A stretch of 63,147 bases of DNA, taken from contig CANCDR010000016.1 in NCBI GenBank assembly GCA_947374865.1, positions 1 to 63,147 on the forward strand. The letters are read 5' to 3'. Below are positions 19,316 through 29,382 of the stretch, piece after piece (within the stretch, counting starts at the first letter, position 1; the number at the start of each line of letters is the position of its first letter). Position numbers and translations under genes: made by a program. The DNA comes from Oxalobacteraceae bacterium. GTDB taxonomy: Bacteria > Pseudomonadota > Gammaproteobacteria > Burkholderiales > Burkholderiaceae_D. The notes beneath the pieces are model-generated. The model was given only the letters and a program-made list of their open reading frames with translations, did not search any database and was not told where the DNA came from.

Positions 19316-19597
19316 TTATTCGTTTGCTTCTGAAGGCGCTAATGCCGTAATGGCCAGTGCGTGTATCTCAGAACGCATCAAATCGCGCAGGCAATCATAC
19401 ACTAGCCGATGCCGATTAATGCGATTTTGACCTTCAAAAAGGGATGAAATGATGTGTAATCGATAGTGCCCTCCTCCGGATGCAGCGCCGGCGTGGCCTG
19501 CATGCTGGGCAGATTCATCGATTAATTCACACACACTGGGGTGAAATGAATTTTGTAACAAAGTATAAATCATCGATTCACGAGAGCTTTTCATCAT
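19316..19597 (-). CDS. BolA family protein
   Basis: Small BolA/IbaG-fold protein, 93 aa. The family pattern GGGHYRLHIISSLFEGQNRINRHRLVYDCL is clear; the histidine and fold fit a partner of monothiol glutaredoxins in iron-sulfur handling. Its ATG overlaps the yciB stop (ATGA), so this start is chosen even though a second ATG follows at once. Confidence 0.9.
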   Translation of the reverse strand: MMKSSRESMIYTLLQNSFHPSVCELIDESAQHAGHAGAASGGGHYRLHIISSLFEGQNRINRHRLVYDCLRDLMRSEIHALAITALAPSEANE

Positions 19598-20220
19598 GTT
19601 GGATCGGTATCTTTCATGTACTTCATGAGGGGAATCATGTTCAGGATCAGCCAGGCAAACGTCAGACCGGTCGCACCGAATAATTTGAAGGTGACCCAGT
19701 CATCGGTCGAAAAGTGGTAAGCGACATACAAATTCAAGCCGCCAAGAACGGCAAAAAAGACTGCCCATTGCATATTCAGGCGGCGCCAAACGGCCTCTGG
19801 CGCATCGAATAATTTCACCATCGCGGACCGCGTGAGGTTTTTATTCAACAGCAGATCGCTGATGAACAAGGCGCCGGCAAAAATCCAGTACAGGATGGTC
19901 GGCTTCCACTTGATAAAAATCTCATTATTAAAGTAGATCGTGGCGCTGCCAAAGACGGCAATGATGGCGAAGGTCACCCACAACATCAGGTCCACTTTTT
20001 TGCGCTGCAGGATCTGCCAGCCGATTTGTAGACTCGTCATGACGATCGTGCTGACTGTCGCCAGCAGTATCGGCGCTTGCGTGATCGCTACCGTACCGCC
20101 GGCGACGAAGCCGGCAAAGTAATCATTGGCGAACGCGTGGGCGGCAACGGGGTCATGACCGGCCCATTTAAAGACCGAGAAAAAAAGAATCAGCGGTAGG
20201 TAGTCAAACAGAATTTTCAT
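19594..20220 (-). CDS. yciB: Inner-membrane septation/cell-envelope protein YciB
   Basis: Polytopic inner-membrane protein, 208 aa, of the YciB/IspZ family, linked to cell division and envelope integrity. The start [21 protein letters not shown] and the central [17 protein letters not shown] are typical. It overlaps msrB upstream and bolA downstream by 4 nt each. Confidence 0.92.
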   Translation of the reverse strand: MKILFDYLPLILFFSVFKWAGHDPVAAHAFANDYFAGFVAGGTVAITQAPILLATVSTIVMTSLQIGWQILQRKKVDLMLWVTFAIIAVFGSATIYFNNEIFIKWKPTILYWIFAGALFISDLLLNKNLTRSAMVKLFDAPEAVWRRLNMQWAVFFAVLGGLNLYVAYHFSTDDWVTFKLFGATGLTFAWLILNMIPLMKYMKDTDPT

Positions 20221-20639
20221 GGCGCGGCATCTTTATTCTGTGGCACCTGTTCGGTGAAGAGCAGGGACGCCGAATTAATACAGTAGCGGTGCCCGGTCGG
20301 TGGCGGGCCGTCGTCAAATTTATGGCCCAGGTGGGCATCGCAGACATTGCAGATGACTTCGGTGCGCAGCATGCCGTGGCTGCGATCGACGACTTCCTTG
20401 ACCTTGTCCGCGTCAATGGCCTTGAAATAACTCGGCCAGCCGCAGCCGGAATCAAACTTGGTATCGGATTCAAATAGCGGCGTATGGCAGCACACACAGG
20501 TGTAGATGCCGGCGGCATGATGGTCCCAGTAACGACCGCTAAAGGCGCGCTCGGTGGCCGCTTGACGGGTCACGCGATAATCCATCGGGTCAAGCTGGGC
20601 ACGCCATTCGGCGTCGGTTTTGGTGACTTTCGAGGTCAT
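20217..20639 (-). CDS. msrB: Peptide methionine-R-sulfoxide reductase MsrB
   Basis: Zinc-containing reductase of methionine R-sulfoxide, 140 aa. Two zinc Cys pairs are visible (CVCC and CNVC), with the GCGWPSYF motif and the catalytic cysteine in [11 protein letters not shown]. The ATG at 20639 is chosen over an upstream TTG because it gives an ATGA overlap with the selO stop, like the next two junctions. No signal peptide; cytoplasmic. Confidence 0.94.
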   Translation of the reverse strand: MTSKVTKTDAEWRAQLDPMDYRVTRQAATERAFSGRYWDHHAAGIYTCVCCHTPLFESDTKFDSGCGWPSYFKAIDADKVKEVVDRSHGMLRTEVICNVCDAHLGHKFDDGPPPTGHRYCINSASLLFTEQVPQNKDAAP

Positions 20640-22114
20640 GATGAGCAACTCACTTCAAGATCATTGGCCCAGTCGGGCGGGAGGGCGGCATAGGCCGCAT
20701 GGTTGGGGTGTTCATCGTAAGGCTTTTCGAGAACGGATAATAGTCTGGCGACTTCAGAAAAGTCGTCATTCTGCGCCTTTTCGATGGCGATTTGGGCCAG
20801 ATAATTACGCAGGACGTATTTGGGATTAACGCGGTCCATCTGCTGCTTACGCGCCGGATCGCGACTGTGCTCGGACTGCAGCCGCGCACGATAACGCTGG
20901 GCCCACTGATCGAAAGCAGGGCGATCGAGGAACAGGTCGCGCAGCGGCGCATCGGCTTGCGGCTGATCGATCAGCAAATCGCCCAGGCGACGCCAAAACA
21001 GGGGATAGTCGGTGTGGTTTGCCTGCAGCAGCGCTAGCAGGTCGTCAATCAAAGCCTTGTCTTGCGGCGCCTGAGTGAGTAAGCCCAGTTTGGCATGAAA
21101 CAGCGCGTCCAGGGTCTGGATAAAGGTCGGCTGATAGATCGCCAAGGCGTCGGTGGTTTCTTCTTCCGAGCCGATCAAGGGCAGCAGTGCCTGCCCAAGA
21201 GCATAACAATTCCACTGACCGATTTCGGGTTGCCGGTGAAAGGCATAACGACCCTGCTGGTCCGTATGATTACAAATGTGGCCGGCATCAAAGGCTTCCA
21301 TGAAACCGAAGGGGCCATAATCAATGGTGAGCCCAAGTATCGACATGTTATCGGTATTCATGACCCCATGCATAAAGCCGACCGCCTGCCAATGCGCGAT
21401 CATCACAGCAGTTCGTCGGCTAACTTCGCTTAAAAGAGCGCGATATGGATTTTCTTGCGCGTGCTCGCCTAAGCGTAGTTCGGAATAAAAATGATCAATC
21501 ACATAGTCGGCCAGCTGTTTGAGTTCGGTCGGACGATCCTGGTAATACCAATGTTCAAACGAACCAAAGCGCACGAAGCTCGGTGCCACGCGGGTCGCCA
21601 CAGCGACCGACTCGGGTGCTTCACGCATGACCAGCTGTTTTGAGCCAGTCACACACAGGGCGCGCGACGTCGGGATGCCAAGCCCGGCCATGGCTTCCGA
21701 GCAGAGAAATTCGCGAATCGACGAGCGCAGCACCGCCCGACCGTCCCCCATGCGCGAATACGGCGTTGGACCGGCGCCTTTTAATTGCAGTTCCAGCGTG
21801 CCCGCGGCGGTGGCGACACCACCGAGCAAAATGGCGCGACCGTCACCGAGCTGTCCAGCCCAAACACCAAACTGATGACCGGAGTACACCGCCGCCAGGG
21901 GTGCTGCGCCATGCGGAACCCGGTTACCGGCCAGGGCTTCAATTACGGCAGGACGCGTCAATGCGTCCGGATCAAGTCCGATCAGGCGCGCTACGGCAGG
22001 GCTGCTGCACACCAAATACGGCGCTGCCAGCGGGGTAGGCATGAGCCGGGTATGAAAGGCCGCGGGTAATGCGCCAAACGAATGGGTAAATGGCAAGGCG
22101 TCGATCGACTTCAT
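20636..22114 (-). CDS. selO: Protein AMPylase SelO (YdiU)
   Basis: Pseudokinase-fold enzyme that transfers AMP to Ser/Thr/Tyr of target proteins, 492 aa. Key parts are the N-terminal [18 protein letters not shown] block, the ion- and ATP-binding [13 protein letters not shown] and DYGPFGFME, and a C-terminal CSS. In animal homologues the C-terminal position is selenocysteine; here it is cysteine. First gene of selO-msrB-yciB-bolA. The pairing with msrB fits its proposed link to redox homeostasis. Confidence 0.94.
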   Translation of the reverse strand: MKSIDALPFTHSFGALPAAFHTRLMPTPLAAPYLVCSSPAVARLIGLDPDALTRPAVIEALAGNRVPHGAAPLAAVYSGHQFGVWAGQLGDGRAILLGGVATAAGTLELQLKGAGPTPYSRMGDGRAVLRSSIREFLCSEAMAGLGIPTSRALCVTGSKQLVMREAPESVAVATRVAPSFVRFGSFEHWYYQDRPTELKQLADYVIDHFYSELRLGEHAQENPYRALLSEVSRRTAVMIAHWQAVGFMHGVMNTDNMSILGLTIDYGPFGFMEAFDAGHICNHTDQQGRYAFHRQPEIGQWNCYALGQALLPLIGSEEETTDALAIYQPTFIQTLDALFHAKLGLLTQAPQDKALIDDLLALLQANHTDYPLFWRRLGDLLIDQPQADAPLRDLFLDRPAFDQWAQRYRARLQSEHSRDPARKQQMDRVNPKYVLRNYLAQIAIEKAQNDDFSEVARLLSVLEKPYDEHPNHAAYAALPPDWANDLEVSCSS

Positions 22115-22345
22115 GTGTATCTGCCTTGGCCTGGTGTTTCGCGTTTAATCAATGCATGCTTTCCTGGGTGTCCGGAATAGTGTTTTTTTAAGACGGACAG
22201 TTTTTCACTGGCCCCTATTTTGACAGAGAAGCGCCGTTGGCATCCAGATGGTCTTAAAATGGGCCAGTTAAAATGGTTTTAAAACTTGCCTTATTTGACA
22301 TGCAGCGCACACAGTGCGCCTGCGCTAAAAATATCAGGAGACATG

Positions 22346-23998
22346 ATGTCGCACTATACCAAGAGCCCGTTAATGGGCCAGATGATGAATCAGCCGCTGC
22401 TGATCTCCAGCATTATCGAACACGCCGACCGTTACTTTGGTGATAACGAAATCGTTTCACGCCGCGTCGAAGGTGACCTGCATCGTACCAATTACCGTGA
22501 GTGCCATGCCCGTTCGCGTCAGCTGGCAAATGCCCTGCAAAGTCTGGGCGTCAAGATGGGCGATCGGGTGGCCACGCTGGCCTGGAACGGCTACCGCCAC
22601 CTCGAAGCCTATTATGCCGTCTCCGGTTCAGGTGCTGTTTTACACACCATTAACCCACGCCTTACGCCAGAACATATTGCCTACATCGCCAATCATGCGG
22701 AAGATCAGTATCTGCTGTTCGATCTGACGTTTTTACCACTGGTAGAAGCCTTCGCCGCACACTGCAACACGATTCGCGGCTACATTTTGATGTGCGATCC
22801 TGATCGCATGCCGGCCTCGAGCAAGATCCCCCATTTAATGTGTTACGAGACGCTCATCGCCCAACATCAGGCCGACTACTGCTGGCCGCTGTTTGATGAA
22901 AATTCTGCCGCTACGCTGTGCTATACCTCCGGCACGACCGGCAATCCCAAAGGCGCGCTGTACTCGCATCGTTCGACAGTCTTGCATTCGTATGCGTCGG
23001 CCATGCCGGATGCCTTGTGTGTTTCGGGACGCGATACGGTGCTGCCGGTGGTGCCGATGTTTCATGTCAACGCATGGGGATTACCTTATTCGGTGCCCTT
23101 GACGGGGGCTAAAATGGTCTTTCCAGGACCGGCCCTGGACGGCAAATCGCTGTACGAACTCTTTGAATCCGAGCAGGTCACTTTTTCCGCTGGTGTGCCG
23201 ACGGTATGGTTGGGTCTGCTGACCTATGTCGGGCAAAACAAACTGACATTCTCCAGCTTCAAGCGTACGGTGATCGGCGGTTCGGCCTGCCCGCCCAGCA
23301 TGATGCAAACCCTGCGGCACCAATATGGCATTGATGTGGTGCACGCCTGGGGGATGACGGAAATGTCGCCGCTGGGTACGGCCTGCACGCTGCAAAGCAA
23401 GCATGGCGCCTTGTCCGAACAGGATCAGCAAGCCATTCTGGAAACGCAGGGTCACGTCATTTATGGCGTCGACATGAAGATCGTCGATGATGCCGGCAAG
23501 GCGCTGCCATGGGACGGCAAGACCTATGGCAATCTGCTGGTCAAGGGCCCCTGGGTCATCAGCAGTTATTTCAAGAATGAAGGCGGTGAGGTGCTGCAGG
23601 ATGGCTGGTTTCCGACCGGCGACGTGGCCACCATTAGCGCCGATGGCTACATGCGTATTACTGATCGCAGCAAGGACGTCATCAAATCAGGCGGTGAATG
23701 GATCGGTACGATTGATCTGGAAAATATCGCGATGGCGCATCCAGCAGTTTTACAGGCTGCCTGTATCGGTATCGCCCATCCAAAATGGGATGAACGCCCA
23801 TTGCTGATCGTGGTCAAAAAGCCCGGCATGGACGTATCTAAAGCAGAATTGCTGGAATTTTATCAGGGCAAAATCGCCAAATGGTGGATGCCAGATGATG
23901 TGGTCTTCGCCGATGCTTTGCCAATCGGTGCGACCGGCAAAATACTCAAAAATAAAATCCGCGAACAATTTAAGGATTACACATTACCATCGGCTTGA
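22346..23998 (+). CDS. Acyl-CoA synthetase, medium/long-chain AlkK-like
   Basis: AMP-forming fatty acid-CoA ligase, 550 aa. The ATP-binding loop is YTSGTTGNPKGALYSH, with WGMTEMSPLG and the GWFPTGDVA / RSKDVIKSGGEWI blocks of the ANL superfamily. The second of two adjacent ATGs (22346) has the better 5-nt spacing from AGGAG. It precedes the ABC importer by about 100 nt on the same strand, so import and activation of one carboxylic acid is a reasonable inference. Exact substrate unknown. Confidence 0.9.
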   Translation: MSHYTKSPLMGQMMNQPLLISSIIEHADRYFGDNEIVSRRVEGDLHRTNYRECHARSRQLANALQSLGVKMGDRVATLAWNGYRHLEAYYAVSGSGAVLHTINPRLTPEHIAYIANHAEDQYLLFDLTFLPLVEAFAAHCNTIRGYILMCDPDRMPASSKIPHLMCYETLIAQHQADYCWPLFDENSAATLCYTSGTTGNPKGALYSHRSTVLHSYASAMPDALCVSGRDTVLPVVPMFHVNAWGLPYSVPLTGAKMVFPGPALDGKSLYELFESEQVTFSAGVPTVWLGLLTYVGQNKLTFSSFKRTVIGGSACPPSMMQTLRHQYGIDVVHAWGMTEMSPLGTACTLQSKHGALSEQDQQAILETQGHVIYGVDMKIVDDAGKALPWDGKTYGNLLVKGPWVISSYFKNEGGEVLQDGWFPTGDVATISADGYMRITDRSKDVIKSGGEWIGTIDLENIAMAHPAVLQAACIGIAHPKWDERPLLIVVKKPGMDVSKAELLEFYQGKIAKWWMPDDVVFADALPIGATGKILKNKIREQFKDYTLPSA

Positions 23999-24094
23999 GC
24001 CTTACCTGCTTCAGTCCATCACCTTGCGTATGAAGTTGAATTTATCTCGTTTTTTAAACCGGTTTTTTTATAAAAATTGATAAGGAAGAGACAA

Positions 24095-25339
24095 ATGATC
24101 ATCCATTTTCGTCCCCTCGCGTTAGCGGCATCCCTGGTCGCTGGATTGGCAAGTCCTGTCGCATTGGCCGACAACGTTAAAGTCGCCTTCATCGATGCAC
24201 TGTCCGGACCTTTCGGACCGATTGGTCAGAATCAGCTACGCGCTTTTCAAGATTTTTCTAGTCAATCCAATCAAAATAACTGGACCGGCGGTCAGCACAA
24301 CATCGAATTTGTCGGCTTCGATAATAAAGCCAGTCCGCAGGAATCGCTCACGCAATTGAAGGTCGCGATTGATCAAGGTTATCGTTATATCGCGCAGGGG
24401 AATAGTTCGGGCGTCGCCTTGGCGCTCATCGATGCCGTCAACAAGCATAACGAACGCAATCCCGGTAAAGAAATCGTGTTCCTGAATTTCACCGCGATTG
24501 ATCCGGACCTCACCAACAGTAAATGCTCGTTCTGGCATTTTCGTTTTGATGCGAATGGCGACATGAAAATGGAAGCCCTGACTTCCTTCATGGCGAGGGA
24601 TCCGAGTATCAAGAAGGTCTATATTATTGGTCAAAATTATTCGCATGGTCATCAGCTCAGTCGTGCGGCGAAAGAATTATTGGCCCGCAAACGTCCTGAT
24701 GTGCAAATCGTCGGCGATGATCTTCATCCAATCGGTCAGGTCAAAGATTTTTCACCCTATGTCGCAAAGATCAAGGCTTCCGGTGCCGACACGGTCATCA
24801 CCGGTAACTGGGGGGCCGATCTGGCATTGCTGATCAAGTCGGCCAAAGACGCTGACCTGAAAGCGAACTTCATGACCTATTACGGCGGCAGCACGGGCGT
24901 GCCTTCAGCCATGGGATCTGCCGGAGCCGGGCGGGTAAAAATGATCAGTTACTGGCATCCGAATACGGAAAAATTCGCCGGCAAAGAAATCCAGGAAGCC
25001 TACAAAAAGAAATATAAGGATGATTTTTATGTCGTGTCGACCTACACCATCATGAAAATGCTGACGGAAGCGATGAAGAAAGCCAATTCAGTCGACCCGG
25101 TGAAAGTGGCGTTTGCCATGGAAGGCGCGAAGTCGACATCCATGAATGGCGAGGTCGAAATGCGCAAGACCGATCATCAGCTGCTGCAGACCTTGTATAT
25201 TGCGACCTGGACCAAGATCAATGGTAAGGACGTCAAGTATGACCAGGAAAATACCGGTTATGGCTGGAAGACGGATCAAAAGGTCGAGCCCTACGTGAGT
25301 GCGCAGCCAAGCTCTTGCCAGATGAAGCGGCCAGGCTAA
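24095..25339 (+). CDS. ABC importer periplasmic binding protein (LivK-like)
   Basis: Type-1 periplasmic binding protein of the HAAT family, 414 aa, with a signal peptide ending near ALAD. The opening VKVAFIDALSGPFGPIGQNQ and the GNWGADLALLIKSAKDADL block match the family. ATG 24095 follows AAGGAAGAG and is preferred to a TTG at 24077. It heads the five-gene importer. The neighbouring ligase and regulator suggest an organic acid rather than leucine as ligand, which is inference. Confidence 0.9.
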   Translation: MIIHFRPLALAASLVAGLASPVALADNVKVAFIDALSGPFGPIGQNQLRAFQDFSSQSNQNNWTGGQHNIEFVGFDNKASPQESLTQLKVAIDQGYRYIAQGNSSGVALALIDAVNKHNERNPGKEIVFLNFTAIDPDLTNSKCSFWHFRFDANGDMKMEALTSFMARDPSIKKVYIIGQNYSHGHQLSRAAKELLARKRPDVQIVGDDLHPIGQVKDFSPYVAKIKASGADTVITGNWGADLALLIKSAKDADLKANFMTYYGGSTGVPSAMGSAGAGRVKMISYWHPNTEKFAGKEIQEAYKKKYKDDFYVVSTYTIMKMLTEAMKKANSVDPVKVAFAMEGAKSTSMNGEVEMRKTDHQLLQTLYIATWTKINGKDVKYDQENTGYGWKTDQKVEPYVSAQPSSCQMKRPG

Positions 25340-25356
25340 ATAGAAAGGTTGGCGCA

Positions 25357-26304
25357 TTGGAGTTCACGCTTTTTACATTACTCAACGGCCTGAGTTATGG
25401 ACTGTTATTGTTCATGCTGTCGTCCGGCCTGACGCTCATTTTTTCCATGATGGGGGTATTGAATTTTGCGCATGCCTCGTTTTACATGATTGGGGCGTAT
25501 GTCGCTTATGCCATTAGTTCGACCATAGGCTACTGGCCGGCGCTGCTGATAGCACCCTTGCTGGTTGGGGTGCTCGGTGCGCTGGTGGAGCGGTACGGCC
25601 TGCGTCGGGTGCATCAATATGGCCATATTCCCGAGCTATTGTTTACCTTCGGCCTGTCGTATGTAGTGCTCGAATGTGTCCAGCTGATCTGGGGTCGCAC
25701 AGCGGTTCCGTATGCCATACCGGCGACGCTGGAGGGATCGCTTTTTACGCTCTACACCACGACCTTTCCGCTGTACCGCGCTTTCATGATGCTCATTGCC
25801 TTGCTCATGCTGATCGCTATTTATCTGCTCCTGACGCGTACCCGTATTGGCCTGGTCATTCAAGCCGCACTGACGCATCCGCAGGCCGTCGAGGCGCTGG
25901 GCCACAACGTGCCGCGTATTTTTACGCTGGTGTTTGGTGGCGGCTGCGCGCTGGCGGGTCTGGCCGGCGTCATCGGTGGCAATGCCTTCGTCACCGAACC
26001 GAATATGGCGGCGGCTGTGGGCAGTATTACCTTTGTCGTGGTGGTCGTGGGCGGCCTGGGCTCGCTAGTCGGCGCGCTGGTGGCCTCATTGTTAATTGGC
26101 GTACTACAGACCTTTGCAGTGGCGCTGGATTATTCGCTGCTTGATGTATTCAGGCTGCTTGGCCTGACAGTCAGTACCAGTACGCCGGCGTATGATTTAC
26201 TGAAGCTGACTATCTCGCAGACAGCCCCGGTCATGCCTTACCTGCTGCTGGTGCTGATTTTGATCTTTCGACCCAAGGGTCTTATGGGGTCGAGGGAAGG
26301 CTAG
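25357..26304 (+). CDS. ABC importer permease, LivH-like
   Basis: Inner-membrane permease of the branched-chain amino acid type, 315 aa, with about eight helices. Typical stretches are LNGLSYGLLLFMLSSGLTLIFSMMGVLNFAHAS and the GNAFVTEPNM / VVVVGGLGSLVGAL region. The start is taken as TTG 25357, eight bases after AAAGG and 17 nt beyond the previous stop; an earlier TTG at 25315 would overlap the binding-protein gene. Confidence 0.9.
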   Translation: MEFTLFTLLNGLSYGLLLFMLSSGLTLIFSMMGVLNFAHASFYMIGAYVAYAISSTIGYWPALLIAPLLVGVLGALVERYGLRRVHQYGHIPELLFTFGLSYVVLECVQLIWGRTAVPYAIPATLEGSLFTLYTTTFPLYRAFMMLIALLMLIAIYLLLTRTRIGLVIQAALTHPQAVEALGHNVPRIFTLVFGGGCALAGLAGVIGGNAFVTEPNMAAAVGSITFVVVVVGGLGSLVGALVASLLIGVLQTFAVALDYSLLDVFRLLGLTVSTSTPAYDLLKLTISQTAPVMPYLLLVLILIFRPKGLMGSREG

Positions 26305-26307
26305 CGC

Positions 26308-27591
26308 ATGACCAGTCCCCTCATTTATCGACCCCTGAACCTGGCGCGCTGGATTATCTGGACGCTGTTTGCCCTGATTCTGCTGCTCGCGCCGCAGCTG
26401 TTTAGTCAGGGCGCATCGCTGTCGATCCTCTCGCAGATCGCTACCATCATGATCTTTGGCCTGTCCTACAACATGCTCTTGGGGCAGGGTGGCATGCTGT
26501 CGTTCGGGCACGCGGTGTATTCCGGCCTGGGTGCCTTTTGCGCCATGCATGCCATGAATCTCGCTAGTGACGGTGCTTGGCCAGTGCCGTTGGTGCTCAT
26601 TCCGCTCGTAGGTGGGGTGGCCGGTATGGGCTTTGGTATGCTGTTTGGCTACGTCACGACGAAAAAATCTGGCACCACCTTTTCCATGATTACATTGGGG
26701 ATGGTCGAGCTGGTGTTTGCCTGTTCGCTCATGTTCCCTGCTTTTTTTGGTGGCGAGGGTGGCGTGATCGGTAATCGTGTGTACGGCAAGCCTTTCCTGG
26801 GGGTGAACTTCGGTCCGCAAATTCAGGTGTATTACCTCATTGCGCTGTGGCTGTTCGTGTCGACCATTGCCATGTATGCCTTCACACAAACGCCATTAGG
26901 GCGCATCCTGAATGCCGTGCGCGATAACCCTGAGCGGCTTGAGTTCATTGGCTACGATGCACAATGGGTGCGCTATCTGACGCTGATTTTATCGGCCTTT
27001 TTTGCTGGCATCGCGGGCGGATTATCGGCGATTAATTTTGAAATCGTCACCGCAGAAAATGTCAGTGCACTGCGGTCCGGCAGCGTTTTGCTCTTTACCT
27101 TTATTGGCGGGAGCGGATTTTTCTTTGGTCCCATGATCGGCGCGATCATGGGCGTGTTTCTGACCGTAGTCGTGTCGGAATGGACGCATGCCTGGCAGCT
27201 GTATCTGGGTGGGTTTTTTATCTTGATCGTCATGACTGCGCCGGGCGGGATAGCGTCGCTGATCATGCTAAATCTGCGGCTGATCAAGTATGGCAAATTT
27301 TCCCGCATCTGGCCGGATCTGATAGCGGTCTCGGTGTTGGGTTTGCTGTGTTTGACTGGCCTTGTTATCGCGATCGAAATGCTCTACAAGCTGACACTGG
27401 ATTCGATCGTCTCGACGCAGATGCGTTTGTTTGGCCTGAACATTGACGCAGCCGCACCGTCCGGCTGGTATGTAGCGGTGACCTTTCTCGCCATTGGTGG
27501 TTTTGGTTTCCATCATGCCCGACGAGCTTTTTCCTCGAGCTGGCGTTTGGCGGAGATGGAAATAGAAGAACAGATGCGGCGCGAGTCATGA
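26308..27591 (+). CDS. ABC importer permease, LivM-like
   Basis: Second membrane subunit, 427 aa, longer than the usual 320-360 because of an extra C-terminal part with two more hydrophobic segments. Family motifs: ATIMIFGLSYNMLLGQGGMLSFGHAVYSG and AFFAGIAGGLSAINFEIV. It begins 3 nt after the livH-like stop with AAGG seven bases before ATG, and its stop overlaps the livG-like start. Confidence 0.9.
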   Translation: MTSPLIYRPLNLARWIIWTLFALILLLAPQLFSQGASLSILSQIATIMIFGLSYNMLLGQGGMLSFGHAVYSGLGAFCAMHAMNLASDGAWPVPLVLIPLVGGVAGMGFGMLFGYVTTKKSGTTFSMITLGMVELVFACSLMFPAFFGGEGGVIGNRVYGKPFLGVNFGPQIQVYYLIALWLFVSTIAMYAFTQTPLGRILNAVRDNPERLEFIGYDAQWVRYLTLILSAFFAGIAGGLSAINFEIVTAENVSALRSGSVLLFTFIGGSGFFFGPMIGAIMGVFLTVVVSEWTHAWQLYLGGFFILIVMTAPGGIASLIMLNLRLIKYGKFSRIWPDLIAVSVLGLLCLTGLVIAIEMLYKLTLDSIVSTQMRLFGLNIDAAAPSGWYVAVTFLAIGGFGFHHARRAFSSSWRLAEMEIEEQMRRES

Positions 27592-28355
27592 GCCAGTTCG
27601 CCCTCGAATTATTAGATGTTCGCAAAAGTTTCGGCAATGCTGAAATCATTCGCGGCACCCACTTACAAGTCGCACAAGGCGAAAGAATTGCCGTCATCGG
27701 TCCCAATGGCGCTGGCAAATCCACTTTGTTTAATCTGATTTCAGGCCGATTTGGCGTCAGTGGGGGTGATATTCGCCTCAATGGCCATAGTCTGCTTGGC
27801 TTGCGGCCGTTTGAAATTAACCGGCGCGGACTGTCGCGCAGCTTCCAGATAACGAATATTTTTCATCGGCTCTCGGTATTTGAAAATGTCCGCTGTGCTG
27901 TTCTTTGGTCACTCGGCTACAAGTATTCGTTCTGGCAGCGGCTCAATGGTCTGCGCGATGCACAAGAGCGTGCCGAATCGGTGCTGGAGCAAATAGGATT
28001 ACAGCGCCGGCGCGATACCGTAGCAGGCCTGCTGACCTACGCCGAGCAGCGCGCGCTCGAAATCGGCATCACCATCGCCGGTGGCGCCGAGGTGATTTTG
28101 CTCGATGAGCCAACGGCCGGTATGAGCCGCTCGGAATCAGATGCGGCTGTCGAACTGATTCGACAAGTCACGGTCGGTAAAACGTTGCTCATGGTCGAGC
28201 ACGATATGAGCGTAGTGTTTGGACTGGCCGACAGGATCGCGGTATTGGTGTACGGCGAGATGATCGCCTGCGATACGCCGGCCAATATTCGCGCCAACCC
28301 TGCAGTGCAAGAGTCTTACCTCAGCAGCCATTCGGTCATGGAATCCTCAACATGA
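27588..28355 (+). CDS. ABC importer ATPase, LivG-like
   Basis: ATPase subunit, 255 aa. Walker A is GPNGAGKST, Walker B is VILLDEPTAGM, and the His switch is in MVEHDMSVVFGLADR. The signature region reads LTYAEQRALEIG rather than LSYGEQR, a conservative variant. It overlaps both neighbours by ATGA. In HAAT importers LivG and LivF form the ATPase heterodimer. Confidence 0.92.
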   Translation: MSQFALELLDVRKSFGNAEIIRGTHLQVAQGERIAVIGPNGAGKSTLFNLISGRFGVSGGDIRLNGHSLLGLRPFEINRRGLSRSFQITNIFHRLSVFENVRCAVLWSLGYKYSFWQRLNGLRDAQERAESVLEQIGLQRRRDTVAGLLTYAEQRALEIGITIAGGAEVILLDEPTAGMSRSESDAAVELIRQVTVGKTLLMVEHDMSVVFGLADRIAVLVYGEMIACDTPANIRANPAVQESYLSSHSVMESST

Positions 28356-29053
28356 CAGCGCTTTTGACGATTCAAAATTTACACGCCTACTACGGTAAAA
28401 GTCATGTCTTGCATGGCGTTGACCTTCATATTGGTGAGGGTGAAATCGTCAGTCTGCTGGGTCGCAATGGCGTTGGCCGCTCAACGATGCTCAAAGCGAT
28501 CATGGGACTGGTCGATGCCAGCGGCTCGATTTATTACCGAGGCGAGGAATTGTTGGGCCTGAAAGCCTTCCAGATTGCCCATAAGGGGATCGGCTACGTA
28601 CCGGAAAACCGCGACATCTTTCCTACCTTGACAGTTGAACAGAACTTGATCCTGGGTCAGAAAAAGGGTCAGCCTTCGCGCTGGCAGCTGGCGGATATGT
28701 ATCAGATGTTCCCCGGGCTCAAATCGCGCCAGCACGTGGCAGCGGGTGTTTTATCCGGCGGGGAGCAGCAAATGCTCACCCTGTGCCGCACGCTCATGGG
28801 TGACCCTGATCTCATCATGATCGATGAACCGACAGAAGGATTGGCACCCAAAATTATTGATTTAGTCGCCGAATACCTTCTGGCATTGAAGAATCGGGGC
28901 ATCGCCATTTTGCTGGTAGAGCAAAAACTGGCGATTGCCCTGGAAATTTCCCAGCGCGTCTATGTGATGGGGCACGGACGTATCGTATTTCAAGGTTCTC
29001 CGCAGGAGTTAGGGGCGAATAGCTTGATTCGCCGGGAGTGGCTGGAGGTCTGA
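28352..29053 (+). CDS. ABC importer ATPase, LivF-like, variant Walker A
   Basis: ATPase subunit, 233 aa, last gene of the importer. The Walker A reads GRNGVGRST: the invariant lysine is arginine (codon CGC at about 28477-28479). The signature LSGGEQQML, Walker B LIMIDEPTEGL and VEQKLAIAL are otherwise normal. In such a heterodimer the LivG partner keeps a canonical Walker A. The substitution may be a subfamily trait, and weakened hydrolysis at one site is possible. Confidence 0.9.
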   Translation: MTALLTIQNLHAYYGKSHVLHGVDLHIGEGEIVSLLGRNGVGRSTMLKAIMGLVDASGSIYYRGEELLGLKAFQIAHKGIGYVPENRDIFPTLTVEQNLILGQKKGQPSRWQLADMYQMFPGLKSRQHVAAGVLSGGEQQMLTLCRTLMGDPDLIMIDEPTEGLAPKIIDLVAEYLLALKNRGIAILLVEQKLAIALEISQRVYVMGHGRIVFQGSPQELGANSLIRREWLEV

Positions 29054-29382
29054 AGCCTTCAGGCCCCTCGGACTGACACGCTTGCACCGTCAAAGATCGG
29101 CATTCTTTTTTTTTAGATTCCCCCCACTAATAATCGGATTTACAGGATGCACAGAGCGTAAATCGACGAATATTTTTACTAATAGTAAAATTTAAAATCT
29201 GCTTTTCAATTACAATTGATGAGGTTCATTCACTTATTTAAGTTGAAAAAAAATTAATTAAAAAATATTGACATACAAATGTATGTTCGATATTAGGCAA
29301 TAACTTCGAATTTATCGCATCGGAGCAAAATAAAATTTTCACATAAACATTGATAAAAATTTAATAAACAATTATTTCGTCC
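29054..29382. other. 329-bp AT-rich region before the TetR gene
   Basis: It holds a short hairpin right at the livF stop (29047-29054 pairing 29058-29065, with TGA inside), a T run at about 29103-29112 that is not adjacent to it, and then the AT-rich promoter/operator described separately. No coding region is apparent. Confidence 0.5.
29268..29296 (+). promoter_or_regulatory. Promoter with overlapping TetR-type operator
   Basis: A consensus -35 TTGACA (29268-29273) and a -10-like TATTAG (29291-29296) are 17 nt apart. Between and across them lies a perfect palindrome, ACATACA-AA-TGTATGT (29271-29286). An operator placed there would block RNA polymerase, as expected for autorepression by the TetR-family protein encoded 87 nt downstream. 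Confidence 0.65.
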
